From Chitinophaga sp. HK235 (GTDB lineage Bacteria > Bacteroidota > Bacteroidia > Chitinophagales > Chitinophagaceae): a DNA stretch of 64,000 nucleotides. Both the position numbers and the translations under genes were made by a program. Below are positions 8,946 through 17,272 of the stretch, in pieces. The stretch lies in assembly GCF_018255755.1 (NCBI RefSeq), contig NZ_CP073766.1, positions 6,322,501 through 6,386,500 on the forward strand. Direction: 5' to 3'. Position 1 is the stretch's first letter. Every line of letters begins with the position of its first letter. The notes under the pieces are model-generated. The model did no database searches. It was not told the DNA's origin and saw only the letters and a program-made list of their open reading frames with translations.

Positions 8946-9578
8946 TTATGGGACGTGAATGTACTTATGGCTCTGCAATGACAGGGTCCATTCGGGATGG
9001 TTCTTGATATAATCTACGATGAGCGGAGTCATTTCAGCGCTGCGTTCCCATTCTGTCTGCAGGTAGAGTCTGCAGTCTTTGCCGACGAGGGCGGCATATT
9101 TCTCAGCCCAGGCGAAGTCGGATTTGTTGAAGATAACCACTTTGAGTTCGTGGGCTACTTCACATATTTCCGGCAGGGGGGCTTTGAATTTTTTGGGAGA
9201 CAGGGTGATCCAGTCCCAGCTGCCGCTGAGCGGAGAGGAACCGGATGTTTCCATGTGGGTATGGAAGCCTTTTTTATGCAGGGCTTTGGTGAGTGCGTCG
9301 AGGTTGTGCAGGAGCGGTTCGCCGCCGGTGATGACAGCGATGCGGCCCGGGTGGGCAGCAGCTTCTTCCACGATGTCGGCTACTTCGCGTTGCGGGTGCC
9401 GGGAGGCGTCCCAGCTGTCTTTTACGTCGCACCAGTGGCAGCCTACGTCGCAGCCACCCAGTCTTATGAAGTAGGCAGCCCTGCCCTGATGAAAGCCTTC
9501 TCCCTGGAGGGTATAGAAGCTTTCCATCACCGGTAGGGTGCTGGTTTTAATATTCGTTGTTGTTGTTATTACGGACAT
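8946..9578 (-). CDS. queE: 7-carboxy-7-deazaguanine synthase (radical SAM)
   Basis: 210 residues from the ATG at 9578. QueE converts 6-carboxy-tetrahydropterin to 7-carboxy-7-deazaguanine on the way to preQ0 and queuosine. The radical-SAM cluster motif CDVGCHWC (CxxxCxxC) follows LGGCDVG, and the substrate-binding start MESFYTLQGEGFHQGRAAYFIRLGG is characteristic. GGEPLLH is also present. The protein is short, as usual for this enzyme. Queuosine use is supported by tgt at 26031. It lies 35 bases downstream of folD on the same strand and may be co-transcribed with it. Confidence 0.95.
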   Translation of the reverse strand: MSVITTTTNIKTSTLPVMESFYTLQGEGFHQGRAAYFIRLGGCDVGCHWCDVKDSWDASRHPQREVADIVEEAAAHPGRIAVITGGEPLLHNLDALTKALHKKGFHTHMETSGSSPLSGSWDWITLSPKKFKAPLPEICEVAHELKVVIFNKSDFAWAEKYAALVGKDCRLYLQTEWERSAEMTPLIVDYIKNHPEWTLSLQSHKYIHVP

Positions 9579-9613
9579 GATCTCGGCACAAAGTTCCGGT
9601 TTTTGTGGAACTT

Positions 9614-10501
9614 TTAGTTCATACTTCCTTTCAGGCCGATGTTGGCGTGATAGGTATTTTTCAGCAGCGCAGCGATGGTCATAGGACCTACACCACCGGG
9701 CACAGGCGTGATAAAGCTGCATTTAGGCGCTACTTCATCAAATTTAACATCTCCTTTGAGGCGGAAACCGCTCTTTTTGGAGGCGTCAGCAACACGGTTG
9801 ATACCTACGTCCACTACTACTGCTCCTTCTTTTACCATGTCAGCGGTCACGAAGTCCGGTTTACCAATGGCGGCGATGATGATATCGGCCTGGCGGCAGA
9901 TTTCGGGCAGGTTGTGTGTCTGGGAGTGGGTGAGGGTAACGGTGCAGTTGCCTGGGTAGGTATTACGGCTCAGCAGTATGCTGACAGGAGTACCTACAAT
10001 ATGGCTACGACCTATTACCACAGCATGTTTGCCTTTGGTTGGAATGTTATAGTGTTCCAGCATCAGCATGATGCCATAAGGAGTAGCAGGAATGAAAGCC
10101 GGTAAACCGCTTACCATTTTACCTACGTTCATCGGATGGAAGCCATCTACGTCTTTGCTGGGATCGATGGTGTTGATCACCAGTTCTTCGTTGATATGCT
10201 TGGGCAGCGGCAGCTGTACCAGGATGCCGTCTACATCTGCATTTTCATTGAGCAGGATAATCTGGTCCAGCAGGTGTTTTTCAGAGATCTGTTCGTCAAA
10301 GCGGAGCAGGGTGGAGTTGTAGCCGCATTCTGCGCAGGATTTGACTTTTGATGCCACATATGTTTCACTGGCAGGGTTGTTGCCTACCAGGATCGCCGCG
10401 AGATGAGGTACTTTTTTACCAGCAGCCTTTAATTCAGCCACCTGAGCGGCTAATTGGGCTTTAATAGCCTCAGAAACTAGTTTACCGTCTAAAATTTGCA
10501 T
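9614..10501 (-). CDS. folD: Bifunctional methylenetetrahydrofolate dehydrogenase / methenyltetrahydrofolate cyclohydrolase
   Basis: 295 residues from the ATG at 10501 (MQILDGKLVSEAIK). FolD interconverts 5,10-methylene- and 10-formyl-tetrahydrofolate using NADP. Signatures: YVASKVKSCAECGYNS (catalytic Lys of the YxxxK motif), DGILVQLPLPKHI, the Rossmann nucleotide site VVIGRSHIVGTPVSILL and the C-terminal PGGVGPMTIAALLKNT. A TTG at 10507 gives a reading two residues longer but lies inside the promoter-like box TACCTTTG (10505-10512, minus strand), so the ATG is preferred. That box ends only 3 bases before the ATG. Confidence 0.96.
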   Translation of the reverse strand: MQILDGKLVSEAIKAQLAAQVAELKAAGKKVPHLAAILVGNNPASETYVASKVKSCAECGYNSTLLRFDEQISEKHLLDQIILLNENADVDGILVQLPLPKHINEELVINTIDPSKDVDGFHPMNVGKMVSGLPAFIPATPYGIMLMLEHYNIPTKGKHAVVIGRSHIVGTPVSILLSRNTYPGNCTVTLTHSQTHNLPEICRQADIIIAAIGKPDFVTADMVKEGAVVVDVGINRVADASKKSGFRLKGDVKFDEVAPKCSFITPVPGGVGPMTIAALLKNTYHANIGLKGSMN

Positions 10502-10757
10502 GTGCAAAGGTAATGAAAATGGAGAACTGGGGAAATAATAGAATTTCCGGAGAGAGTGTAATTACAGGTTAAACGGGGAAAACGAGGCGGTGATTTTTCG
10601 CTGGCATTCAGCAAAACAAGCGTTAGGGAGCGCTTGTTTTGCTCGGGCATTGCGCCCGTCAGAATGCGCGATAGTGGAAATTATAAGGCAAAACTACATA
10701 CAAATCTTCCTGCTGCTGTTATCAGTAGCAGGAAGATTTCAGATCACAAGTATAAAA
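10502..10757. other. Intergenic region between folD and pckA with two hairpins
   Basis: No gene is seen. A perfect 13-bp inverted repeat lies at 10610-10622/10631-10643, and the pckA terminator at 10702-10739 (separate entry). The folD promoter-like box is at 10505-10512. Confidence 0.6.
10702..10739 (-). terminator. Terminator hairpin downstream of pckA
   Basis: A 13-bp perfect stem (10702-10714 with 10727-10739) lies 18 bases past the pckA stop on the minus strand. Confidence 0.65.
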
Positions 10758-12359
10758 TCAGATTTTTGGTGCGGCTGCGAGTATTTCGGCTTCTGCGGCG
10801 GCAGCATATTTTTCGAAGTTGCGGATGAACTGGTTGGCCAGGTCTTTCGCTTTTTCGTCGTAGGCTGCTTTGTCTTCCCAGGTATTGCGTGGGTCCAGGA
10901 TGTTGTCTGGAACGCCGGGGCAAGCTGCAGGGATGGCAAAACCGAATACCGGATGCTGATGGAAGGTCGCGTTGTCCAGCTCGCCTTTGAGGGCGGCAGA
11001 GATCATGGCGCGGGTATAGGCCAGTTTGATACGGCTGCCGGTGCCATAGGCGCCGCCGGTCCAGCCGGTGTTGATCAGCCATACGTTCACCTTGTGCTCA
11101 CGCATCTTTTCACCGAGCATCTGCGCGTACTGTGCAGGGTGCAGCGGAATGAACGGAGCACCGAAGCAGGCGCTGAAGGTAGATTTAGGTTCTGTAACAC
11201 CTGCTTCTGTACCAGCTACCTTAGCGGTGTAGCCGGAAATGAACTGGTACATAGCCTGACCGGGTGTCAGCCTGGAAACAGGCGGTAATACGCCATAGGC
11301 GTCGCAGGTCAGGAAGAATATGTTTTTAGGAATACCTCCTACAGAAGGTTCCAGTGCATTGTCGATATAAGACAGCGGATAAGATACACGGGTATTTTCG
11401 GTGATGGTACAGTCGGTGTAGTTCACCTTGTTGGTGCCTGGGAAAAACTGGATGTTCTCCAGCAGGGCGCCCGGACGTACCGCACGGAATATCTGTGGCT
11501 CTTTTTCTTCAGAAAGGTCGATGCATTTGGCATAACAACCGCCTTCGAAGTTAAATACGCCGGTGGATGTCCAGCCGTGTTCATCGTCACCGATGAGTTT
11601 ACGGGAAGGATCTGCACTGAGGGTGGTTTTACCGGTACCGCTCAAACCAAAGAAAACGGCGGTGTCACCTTCAGTACCCTGGTTGGCAGAGCAGTGCATG
11701 CTCAATACCTGTTTGTCGTGTGGCAGTACATAGTTGAGGATGGTGAAAATACCTTTTTTGATTTCGCCGGTATAGGCACTGCCACCGATAATGATCATTT
11801 TGCGGGAAAAGCTCACCATGGAGAAGTTAGCCTGGCGGGTGCCATCCACGGCAGGATCTGCCAGGAAGCCGGGCGCCTGGATAACTGTCCAGTCGGTGTG
11901 TATGTAATCCAGTTCGTCTGCATGTGGACGAAGGAACATATTATAAGCAAACAGATTAGACCAGGGAAGTTCAGTAACCACTTTAATATTTACTCGGTAA
12001 TCTTCGTCTGCGCAGGCATAACAGTCGCGCACCCAAACATCTTTACCGGTAAAATAAGCAGTGATTTTTGTGTATAAACGGTCAAAAACTTCCGGAGATA
12101 CAGGAATATTAAAATCGTTCCAGTTGACAGTGTCGGCAGTGATAGTGTCTTTGACAATAAACTTGTCTTTGGGAGATCTTCCGGTGAATTGGCCCGTGTT
12201 AACGGCCAGCGCTCCTGTGTCGGACAATACGCCCTGTTTTCTGGCAATTGTCTGCTCTATCAGTTTCTCTGGTGCAAGTTGATAGTATACATTCGACACA
12301 TTCTCTATGCCCAGTTCCCGTAAGTCAGCAACAGGGTTCCTTACGCTACTCATTTGCAT
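10758..12359 (-). CDS. pckA: Phosphoenolpyruvate carboxykinase (ATP)
   Basis: 533 residues from the ATG at 12359; a further ATG at 12353 is possible, and a TTG at 12368 is unlikely. The enzyme makes PEP from oxaloacetate and ATP for gluconeogenesis, or runs in reverse in succinate-forming metabolism. Visible: GRSPKDKFIV near the N-terminus, the kinase-1a P-loop FGLSGTGKTTLSAD, the kinase-2 segment LIGDDEHGW, the ATP-PEPCK signature region, and the C-terminal NTGWTGGAYGTGSRIKLAYTRAM. A good Bacteroidota promoter lies 28 bases upstream, so the gene has its own transcript. Confidence 0.97.
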   Translation of the reverse strand: MQMSSVRNPVADLRELGIENVSNVYYQLAPEKLIEQTIARKQGVLSDTGALAVNTGQFTGRSPKDKFIVKDTITADTVNWNDFNIPVSPEVFDRLYTKITAYFTGKDVWVRDCYACADEDYRVNIKVVTELPWSNLFAYNMFLRPHADELDYIHTDWTVIQAPGFLADPAVDGTRQANFSMVSFSRKMIIIGGSAYTGEIKKGIFTILNYVLPHDKQVLSMHCSANQGTEGDTAVFFGLSGTGKTTLSADPSRKLIGDDEHGWTSTGVFNFEGGCYAKCIDLSEEKEPQIFRAVRPGALLENIQFFPGTNKVNYTDCTITENTRVSYPLSYIDNALEPSVGGIPKNIFFLTCDAYGVLPPVSRLTPGQAMYQFISGYTAKVAGTEAGVTEPKSTFSACFGAPFIPLHPAQYAQMLGEKMREHKVNVWLINTGWTGGAYGTGSRIKLAYTRAMISAALKGELDNATFHQHPVFGFAIPAACPGVPDNILDPRNTWEDKAAYDEKAKDLANQFIRNFEKYAAAAEAEILAAAPKI

Positions 12360-12387
12360 AAAAAGCAAGATTGTTTTGGTGTAAAAG

Positions 12388-12417
12388 CAAAACTAGGCAT
12401 TTTTTGATATTGTCAAA
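12388..12417 (-). promoter_or_regulatory. Promoter of pckA (TTTG-N18-TAGTTTTG)
   Basis: Minus strand: -33 element TTTG at 12417-12414, 18-base spacer, -7 element TAGTTTTG at 12395-12388. Both elements match the Bacteroidota primary-sigma consensus at the normal spacing. Confidence 0.7.
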
Positions 12418-12567
12418 TTTTATCGGTGTTGTACCATTAAAATTTAGATGAGAGGCGTGGTACTAGCCGTAATTGTTGCGATTTTTTCAATTTGGTCGCG
12501 TTTCCTTGCAGTATTTCAAAAGCCCGATGTGTTAATATAACATTAAGTAATTGTAAGAGAGTATCAG

Positions 12568-12605
12568 TTTTTAACAGGTTTTGCCAGCTTTTTAACAGGT
12601 TTTGC
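12568..12605. repeat. Tandem 17-bp direct repeat upstream of the aminopeptidase P gene
   Basis: The unit TTTTTAACAGGTTTTGC occurs twice, at 12568-12584 and 12589-12605, exactly 21 bases apart (two DNA helix turns). The position, 50-90 bases before the pepP -7 box in the divergent pckA/pepP gap, suggests a binding site for a regulator, but no protein can be named. Apart from this and the two promoters I see nothing else in the 330-base gap. Confidence 0.55.
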
Positions 12606-12656
12606 TGAATTTAAATTTATCCCCTGCCGGATTCATGAAATCACAAAATTTTGCCC

Positions 12657-12664
12657 TAGGTTTG
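12657..12664 (+). promoter_or_regulatory. Putative -7 promoter box of the aminopeptidase P gene
   Basis: TAGGTTTG matches TAnnTTTG and lies 25 bases before the ATG at 12690. No clear -33 element is present. Confidence 0.45.
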
Positions 12665-12689
12665 GAGCCTCATTTGAAATATAGACGAT

Positions 12690-13979
12690 ATGAAGAATTT
12701 GCCCTTGGATTCGCAGCTGTTTGTCAAAAACCGCGCGCGTTTCGTGGCCAAAATGCAGCCACAGTCAATAGCCATTATTAACTCTAATGATGAATTGCCT
12801 ACTAACGGCGATGCGTTATATAAGTTCAAACAAAACTCCGATCTGTACTGGCTCACAGGTATTGATCAGGAAGAAACCATGATCGTGTTGTTCCCCGACA
12901 ACCCGGACCCGAAATACCGGGAAGTACTGGTACTGGTACGTCCTAACGAGCTGAAGGAAAAGTGGGACGGACACCGCCTCCGTAAAGATGAAGCTTTTGC
13001 TGTCTCCGGCATCTCTACCGTAGTATGGCTCGACAGCCTCGACGGCATGCTTCAGCAATGGATCAATGATGCCTCCAATATCTACCTGAATTCCAACGAA
13101 AATAACCGCAAAGCCAACCTGGTACCGGTAAAAGACTACCGTTATGCCCAGGAGATGAAAGTGCGCTATCCGCTGCACAACTATCTGCGTGCGGCCCAGA
13201 TCTTTAAACAACTGCGTGCGGTTAAAACACCGGAAGAAATAAAAGTGATGCAGGAAGCCATGGATATCACCGAAAAAGCTTTCCGCCGCCTGCTGAAATT
13301 TATCAAGCCTGGCGTGTGGGAACATGAAATCCATGCCGAGATCCTGCACGAATTCCTCCGCAACCGCTCTGCTGGTGAGGCTTACGGCTCTATCATCGCC
13401 TCCGGCGACCGTGCCCGTACCCTGCACTATGTATCCAACAACCAGGAATGTAAAGATGGTGAGCTGATACTGATGGACTTCGGTGCTGAATATGGTGGCT
13501 ACAATGCCGACCTCACCCGTACCGTACCGGTAAATGGTAAGTTCACTGCCCGTCAGCGCCAGGTTTATGATGCCTGCCTGCACCTGCACAATTATGCTAA
13601 AAGCATACTCCGTCCGGGTATCACCATCGCTAAATACCACGAAATGGTAGGCGAAGAAGCCGGTAAGGAATTTATCAAACTGGGCCTGCTCACGGAAGCA
13701 GATATCAAAAACCAGGATCCTGAAGCACCTGCTTACCGTAAATACCTCTACCATGGCATCTCTCACCACCTTGGTGTGGATGTGCATGACCTGGGACCGT
13801 CTTTACACCAGCCTATTCCGGATGGTGCTGTCATGACCGTCGAACCCGGTATTTATATCGAAGAAGAACAGATGGGTATCCGTATCGAAAACAATATCTG
13901 GCTCACTGCCAGCGGTAATGTGGACCTGATGAAGAATATTCCTATCACCGCCGACGAGATCGAAGCGCTGATGAAATAA
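12690..13979 (+). CDS. pepP: Xaa-Pro aminopeptidase (aminopeptidase P family, M24B)
   Basis: 429 residues, cytoplasmic (no signal peptide). It removes an N-terminal residue preceding proline. The N-terminal creatinase-like domain covers about 1-170 (NSDLYWLTGIDQEETMIVLFP). The pita-bread metallo-domain carries the metal ligands in order: LMDFGAEYGGYNADLTRTVPV (two Asp), SHHLGVDVHD (His), MTVEPGIYIEEE (Glu) and MGIRIENNI (Glu). All ligands are present, so it should be active. A hairpin terminator follows. Confidence 0.94.
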   Translation: MKNLPLDSQLFVKNRARFVAKMQPQSIAIINSNDELPTNGDALYKFKQNSDLYWLTGIDQEETMIVLFPDNPDPKYREVLVLVRPNELKEKWDGHRLRKDEAFAVSGISTVVWLDSLDGMLQQWINDASNIYLNSNENNRKANLVPVKDYRYAQEMKVRYPLHNYLRAAQIFKQLRAVKTPEEIKVMQEAMDITEKAFRRLLKFIKPGVWEHEIHAEILHEFLRNRSAGEAYGSIIASGDRARTLHYVSNNQECKDGELILMDFGAEYGGYNADLTRTVPVNGKFTARQRQVYDACLHLHNYAKSILRPGITIAKYHEMVGEEAGKEFIKLGLLTEADIKNQDPEAPAYRKYLYHGISHHLGVDVHDLGPSLHQPIPDGAVMTVEPGIYIEEEQMGIRIENNIWLTASGNVDLMKNIPITADEIEALMK

Positions 13980-13999
13980 TGACCAGAAAAAATAAAACG

Positions 14000-14038
14000 A
14001 ATGATGAATCACAGGTACTTGCCTGATGATTCATCATT
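14000..14038 (+). terminator. Hairpin terminator after pepP
   Basis: An imperfect stem of about 15 bp pairs 14000-14015 with 14022-14038. The sequence also forms the leader of the next gene, so it could instead be an attenuator. Confidence 0.55.
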
Positions 14039-14066
14039 TCGTAGTTTTATAACTCAAGCCATCTGA

Positions 14067-14834
14067 ATGCGACAACTTCCTAACATTATTACCCTATGTA
14101 ACCTTTTTTGCGGTGCACTGGCCATCATTTGTGTGTTGCATGCACCGGAATATCATGTCGAGTTTAACGGTAACGACTATACGGTGACCAACCCGGAGCC
14201 TATTTACTGGGCTTCTGCACTGGTAGTACTGGCGGCCGTATTCGACTTCTTCGACGGGCTGGTAGCCCGCCTGTTGCGCGTACAGTCACCGATGGGCAAG
14301 GAGCTAGACTCCCTGGCTGATGCAGTTACTTTCGGGGTGGTACCCGGTATGATGCTGTACAGACTGTTGCGCAGCGCCTATTATCAGCTGCCGGATGCTT
14401 TTGAAGTGTCTATGGTCAACCTGGCCCCGGCCTTGCTGGTACCCTGTTTCGCGGCATACCGTCTGGCCAAGTTTAACCTGGATACCCGGCAAACCGAAAA
14501 TTTCATTGGGGTGCCCACTCCGGCGGTAGGCTTGCTGGTGGCTTCTTTCCCGATGATTGTATTGTATAATCCTTACAACCTGGCCCACTGGCTGCAGAAC
14601 ATCTGGGTATTGTACGGCATCATTGCTGTGCTCTGTTACCTGATGGTGGCTGAGATTCCTATGCTGAGCCTTAAAGTCAAAGAGAAATCACTCAAGGCAA
14701 ACTGGACGCGCCTGCTGCTGGTAGCATTGGTACTGGTAAGCGTGCCATTCCTGAATTTTGCCACTGTTCCGTTTATATTTATTTGTTACGTGATACTTTC
14801 ATTGGTAGTACCTCCAAAAGTAACGCCTGCCTGA
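14067..14834 (+). CDS. pssA: CDP-diacylglycerol-serine O-phosphatidyltransferase (phosphatidylserine synthase)
   Basis: 255 residues, integral membrane protein with about six to eight hydrophobic helices. It condenses CDP-diacylglycerol with serine, the first step to phosphatidylethanolamine. The CDP-alcohol phosphotransferase motif is complete: DFFDGLVARLL followed by GKELDSLAD (D-G-x2-A-R-x8-G-x3-D-x3-D). The N-terminus LPNIITLCNLFCGALAI is typical of the PssA branch. A strong terminator follows, and a group IIC intron begins right behind it. Confidence 0.93.
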   Translation: MRQLPNIITLCNLFCGALAIICVLHAPEYHVEFNGNDYTVTNPEPIYWASALVVLAAVFDFFDGLVARLLRVQSPMGKELDSLADAVTFGVVPGMMLYRLLRSAYYQLPDAFEVSMVNLAPALLVPCFAAYRLAKFNLDTRQTENFIGVPTPAVGLLVASFPMIVLYNPYNLAHWLQNIWVLYGIIAVLCYLMVAEIPMLSLKVKEKSLKANWTRLLLVALVLVSVPFLNFATVPFIFICYVILSLVVPPKVTPA

Positions 14835-14860
14835 TTTTTCACAAATAAATGCGAAGCAGC

Positions 14861-14892
14861 AAAGGAGCAGAAATGAAAGTTTCTGCTCCTTT
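14861..14892 (+). terminator. Intrinsic terminator of pssA, target of the intron
   Basis: Perfect 13-bp stem (14861-14873 with 14880-14892) with a 6-base loop and a T-rich tail. The intron begins at 14899, six bases after the stem. Confidence 0.85.
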
Positions 14893-15488
14893 GTTGTAGT
14901 GCGCCCGGCACGGGCGCAAACTCTAGGGTGGAAGTCCCGAACGCGCCTTGATAGTAGGAAGCGTTAACTGATGGCAAGGGTGTCCTTCGTGAGAAGGAAT
15001 CTGAAGGAAGCCTAAGGTAAATCTCCGGCCTGACGAACAGGAAGCAGATGAGAGGCAGTTAAATGTTGGGCGAGTTTGCTACACAAAACAAAGCCCTATA
15101 CTATCGGAGACATTTAGCTGTAAATCTGACAGGCATATGGAGAGAAAGTTTGCGTTCTTACCCGGGGAGATCTGTGCAACTGCTGCCTTAAGGAGACGCG
15201 TATCCACTAAGGGGCAATGGATGGCAGAGATGCCATTGCAGGTTTTACAGAAGTCAGCTCTGGTCGTAGTACCTGTCGCCTAAACAGGAAAGGGCCAGAC
15301 ATCAGGAGCTTTGGAGTAAATCTGGAACTGGGAGTGTTGCCATGAAAGCAGAAAACTTACTCATTAGGTAAGGCTATATTAAGAGTATAGGGCTGGAAGC
15401 CTGAAGGTATTAATAAGCGCTGAGTTACACTTTGACGGAAAGAAAGAAACAAGGCGGACAGGACAGGAAAAAAAAATGCAGATGTTAA

Positions 15489-16757
15489 ATGGAGTTACTG
15501 GAACGCATACTTGATAACCGTAATGTCCGCCGTGCCTATGAACGGGTAATGGCGAATAAGGGCAGTGGCGGAGTAGACGGGATCGGGATCGAAGGATTTA
15601 AATCCCATTTACAAAAGGTCTGGCCTTCGGTGAAAGCAAGGATAGAGGAAGGAAACTATCAACCATCTGCAGTAAGGAGAGTTGATATACCTAAGCCATC
15701 AGGTGGAACAAGGACATTGGGCATCCCCACCTTACTGGACAGGTTAATCCAACAGGCTATAGCACAGCAACTGACAATTATCTATGATGAAACGTTCAGC
15801 GAAAACAGCTATGGGTTCAGGGCAAAACGAAACGCGCATCAGGCATTATTAAAAGTGCGGGACTACGTAAATGCAGGCTACAGTCATGTAGTAGACATTG
15901 ACATGGCAAAGTTCTTTGACCGTGTGAACCACAGCTATCTGATGAATCTGCTGGGTCAGCGAATAAAGGACAGGCGTGTGTTACGTCTGATCCATAGTTA
16001 CCTGAAAGCAGGAGTTATGATGGATGGGATAGCAACGGTAAACAGAGAAGGAACTCCGCAGGGAGGCCCTCTAAGCCCGATACTGTCCAACGTACTGTTG
16101 GACAAACTGGATAAAGAGCTGGAAATGCGAGGTCACCGTTTTGTAAGATACGCCGATGATGTGTGCGTGTTCCTGCGGAGCAAACGGAGCGCTGCGCGGG
16201 TTCTGGATAGCGTAAGTATGTACATTGAGAAGGAGCTGAAACTGGAAGTGAACCGGAGTAAGAGCACAGTAACACGGCCCTGGAAGGGAAAGACACTAGG
16301 CTATAGCTTCTACCACAAGAAGGGAGAAAAGGGACTGACGATTGCCCGGAGTAGCATAGCAAGGTACAAGTCCAAAGTCCGTGAAATTACCTCTCGAAGC
16401 AAGCCATACGCCATGTACAAGCGTTATGAGCTGTTGAGGCAATTAAACCGGGGTTGGTCAAACTACTTTAAACTGAACGAAGCAAAGAGCCTGTTCAAAG
16501 AACTAGATCAATGGGTTCAGCGGCGGATCAGGCAATGTCACTGGAAGCAATGGAGGTTACCGAGGACGAAAGTGGCAATGCTTATAAAGTTGGGGACGCC
16601 CAACTGGCAGGCATATCAATGGGGTAACACAAGAAAAGGGTCGTGGCGAATAAGCGGAAGTCCCATATTACAACGCGCTCTGAACAAATCCTTACTAAAA
16701 CGGGAAGGGTACTTACCCCTTGCTGAGTTAAGTACCCTTCCAACTGTATTATTCTGA
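15489..16757 (+). CDS. ltrA: Group II intron reverse transcriptase / maturase (class C)
   Basis: 422 residues encoded in intron domain IV. It splices and mobilises the intron. RT blocks visible in order: RRVDIPKPSGGTRTLGIPTL, LIQQAIAQQLTIIYDETFSENSYGFRAKR, DIDMAKFFDRVNH, REGTPQGGPLSPILSN and the active-site FVRYADDVCVF, with the YADD catalytic pair intact. Domain X (maturase) follows, with RGWSNYFKL and the class C tail KQWRLPRTKVAMLIKLG, WQAYQWGNTRKGSWRISGSPIL. No HNH endonuclease domain is present, as usual for class C. The ATG at 15489 is used because upstream ATGs at 15476 and 15482 are out of frame or stop quickly. The frame is uninterrupted, so the enzyme may be active. Confidence 0.95.
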   Translation: MELLERILDNRNVRRAYERVMANKGSGGVDGIGIEGFKSHLQKVWPSVKARIEEGNYQPSAVRRVDIPKPSGGTRTLGIPTLLDRLIQQAIAQQLTIIYDETFSENSYGFRAKRNAHQALLKVRDYVNAGYSHVVDIDMAKFFDRVNHSYLMNLLGQRIKDRRVLRLIHSYLKAGVMMDGIATVNREGTPQGGPLSPILSNVLLDKLDKELEMRGHRFVRYADDVCVFLRSKRSAARVLDSVSMYIEKELKLEVNRSKSTVTRPWKGKTLGYSFYHKKGEKGLTIARSSIARYKSKVREITSRSKPYAMYKRYELLRQLNRGWSNYFKLNEAKSLFKELDQWVQRRIRQCHWKQWRLPRTKVAMLIKLGTPNWQAYQWGNTRKGSWRISGSPILQRALNKSLLKREGYLPLAELSTLPTVLF

Positions 16758-16758
16758 T

Positions 16759-16793
16759 GGGCCGCCGTATACGGGACCGTACGTACGGTGGCT
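16759..16793 (+). ncRNA. Group II intron domain V
   Basis: A hairpin of about 34 bases starting GGGCCGCCGTATACG and closing with CGTACGTACGGTGGC. The lower stem carries the CGC triad expected in subgroup IIC rather than the AGC of other classes. It sits just after the maturase stop, as expected. Confidence 0.65.
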
Positions 16794-16859
16794 GGAGGGG
16801 ACGGTGTAGGAATTAATCCTACACCTCCTACTCAATTTATCACCTTACAGCTTCATCAC

Positions 16860-16882
16860 TGTGCATCTTTGCGCCTTTGCAA
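16860..16882 (+). repeat. Short CTTTGCG-type intergenic repeat
   Basis: GTGCATCTTTGCGCCTTTGC resembles the right half of the inverted repeat at 44048-44115 (built of CTTTG steps). This sequence style is frequent between Bacteroidota genes. It abuts the -33 element of the purS promoter. Confidence 0.4.
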
Positions 16883-16891
16883 GACATTCGC

Positions 16892-16922
16892 TTTGAGAGA
16901 GTAATAATTTTCCGTAGGTTTG
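16892..16922 (+). promoter_or_regulatory. Promoter of purS (TTTG-N19-TAGGTTTG)
   Basis: TTTG at 16892-16895, 19-base spacer, TAGGTTTG at 16915-16922, a full match to the Bacteroidota primary promoter. Transcription should begin near 16929, which excludes an earlier in-frame start at 16920 and supports the ATG at 16941. Confidence 0.75.
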
Positions 16923-16940
16923 CGGCAAATTTTTAGCACA

Positions 16941-17186
16941 ATGACTTTTACTGCACATATCAATGTGATGCCACTGAAGGAATTACTGGACCCGCAAGGT
17001 AAAGCGGTGATGAGTGGTCTCAAAAACCTTGGCATGGGCCAGGTACAAGATGTACGGATTGGAAAACACATTACCCTGCAAATTGAAGCCGCCAGCCAGG
17101 AAGAAGCACATCAGATCGCTGAAAGCGCCTGCCAGAAACTGTTGGCAAACCAGGTAATGGAATACTTTGAAGTACACATACAATAA
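16941..17186 (+). CDS. purS: Phosphoribosylformylglycinamidine synthase subunit PurS
   Basis: 81 residues, the usual size of PurS. In the three-subunit form of FGAM synthase, PurS bridges the glutaminase PurQ and the synthetase PurL in the fourth step of purine synthesis. The sequence fits the small alpha/beta fold: TFTAHINVMPLKELLDPQGKAV, VRIGKHITLQI and a C-terminal VMEYFEVHIQ strand, with the conserved LDPQG motif. purQ and purL are not in the window, and the gene has its own promoter, so it is expressed apart from the rest of the pathway. Confidence 0.9.
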   Translation: MTFTAHINVMPLKELLDPQGKAVMSGLKNLGMGQVQDVRIGKHITLQIEAASQEEAHQIAESACQKLLANQVMEYFEVHIQ

Positions 17187-17197
17187 AAAAATTACGA

Positions 17198-17260
17198 ATT
17201 ATCAATTACGGATTACGAATTACACCGATGGGTCTTCATTCGTAATTCGTAATTGATAAT
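17198..17260. repeat. AT-rich inverted repeat between purS and rsmI
   Basis: A 23-bp stem (17198-17220 with 17238-17260) with one G-T pair and a 17-base loop, composed of ATTACG/TAATTC steps. It may act as a terminator for purS, though without a T-run at the end. Confidence 0.6.
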
Positions 17261-17272
17261 TGATCGTTCCAT

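Larger units (their letters stand above)
14899..16836 (+). mobile_element. Group IIC intron, apparently full length (about 1.94 kb)
   Basis: The 5' end reads GTGCGCCCGGCACGGGCGCA, matching the GTGYG start of group II introns and folding into the first hairpin. About 590 bases of structured RNA precede the maturase gene at 15489-16757. Domain V lies at about 16759-16793 and domain VI follows, with the 3' end near 16836 (CTACTCAAT). The class C maturase, the CGC-type domain V and the location immediately 3' of a terminator hairpin all agree with subgroup IIC, which is known to insert after intrinsic terminators. The 5' end is well placed; the 3' end is accurate to a few bases only. Confidence 0.88.

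Noticed and set aside
15476..15488. Upstream ATG codons for the intron maturase
   Set aside because: The ATG at 15476 reads into a stop within 13 codons and is out of frame with the RT.
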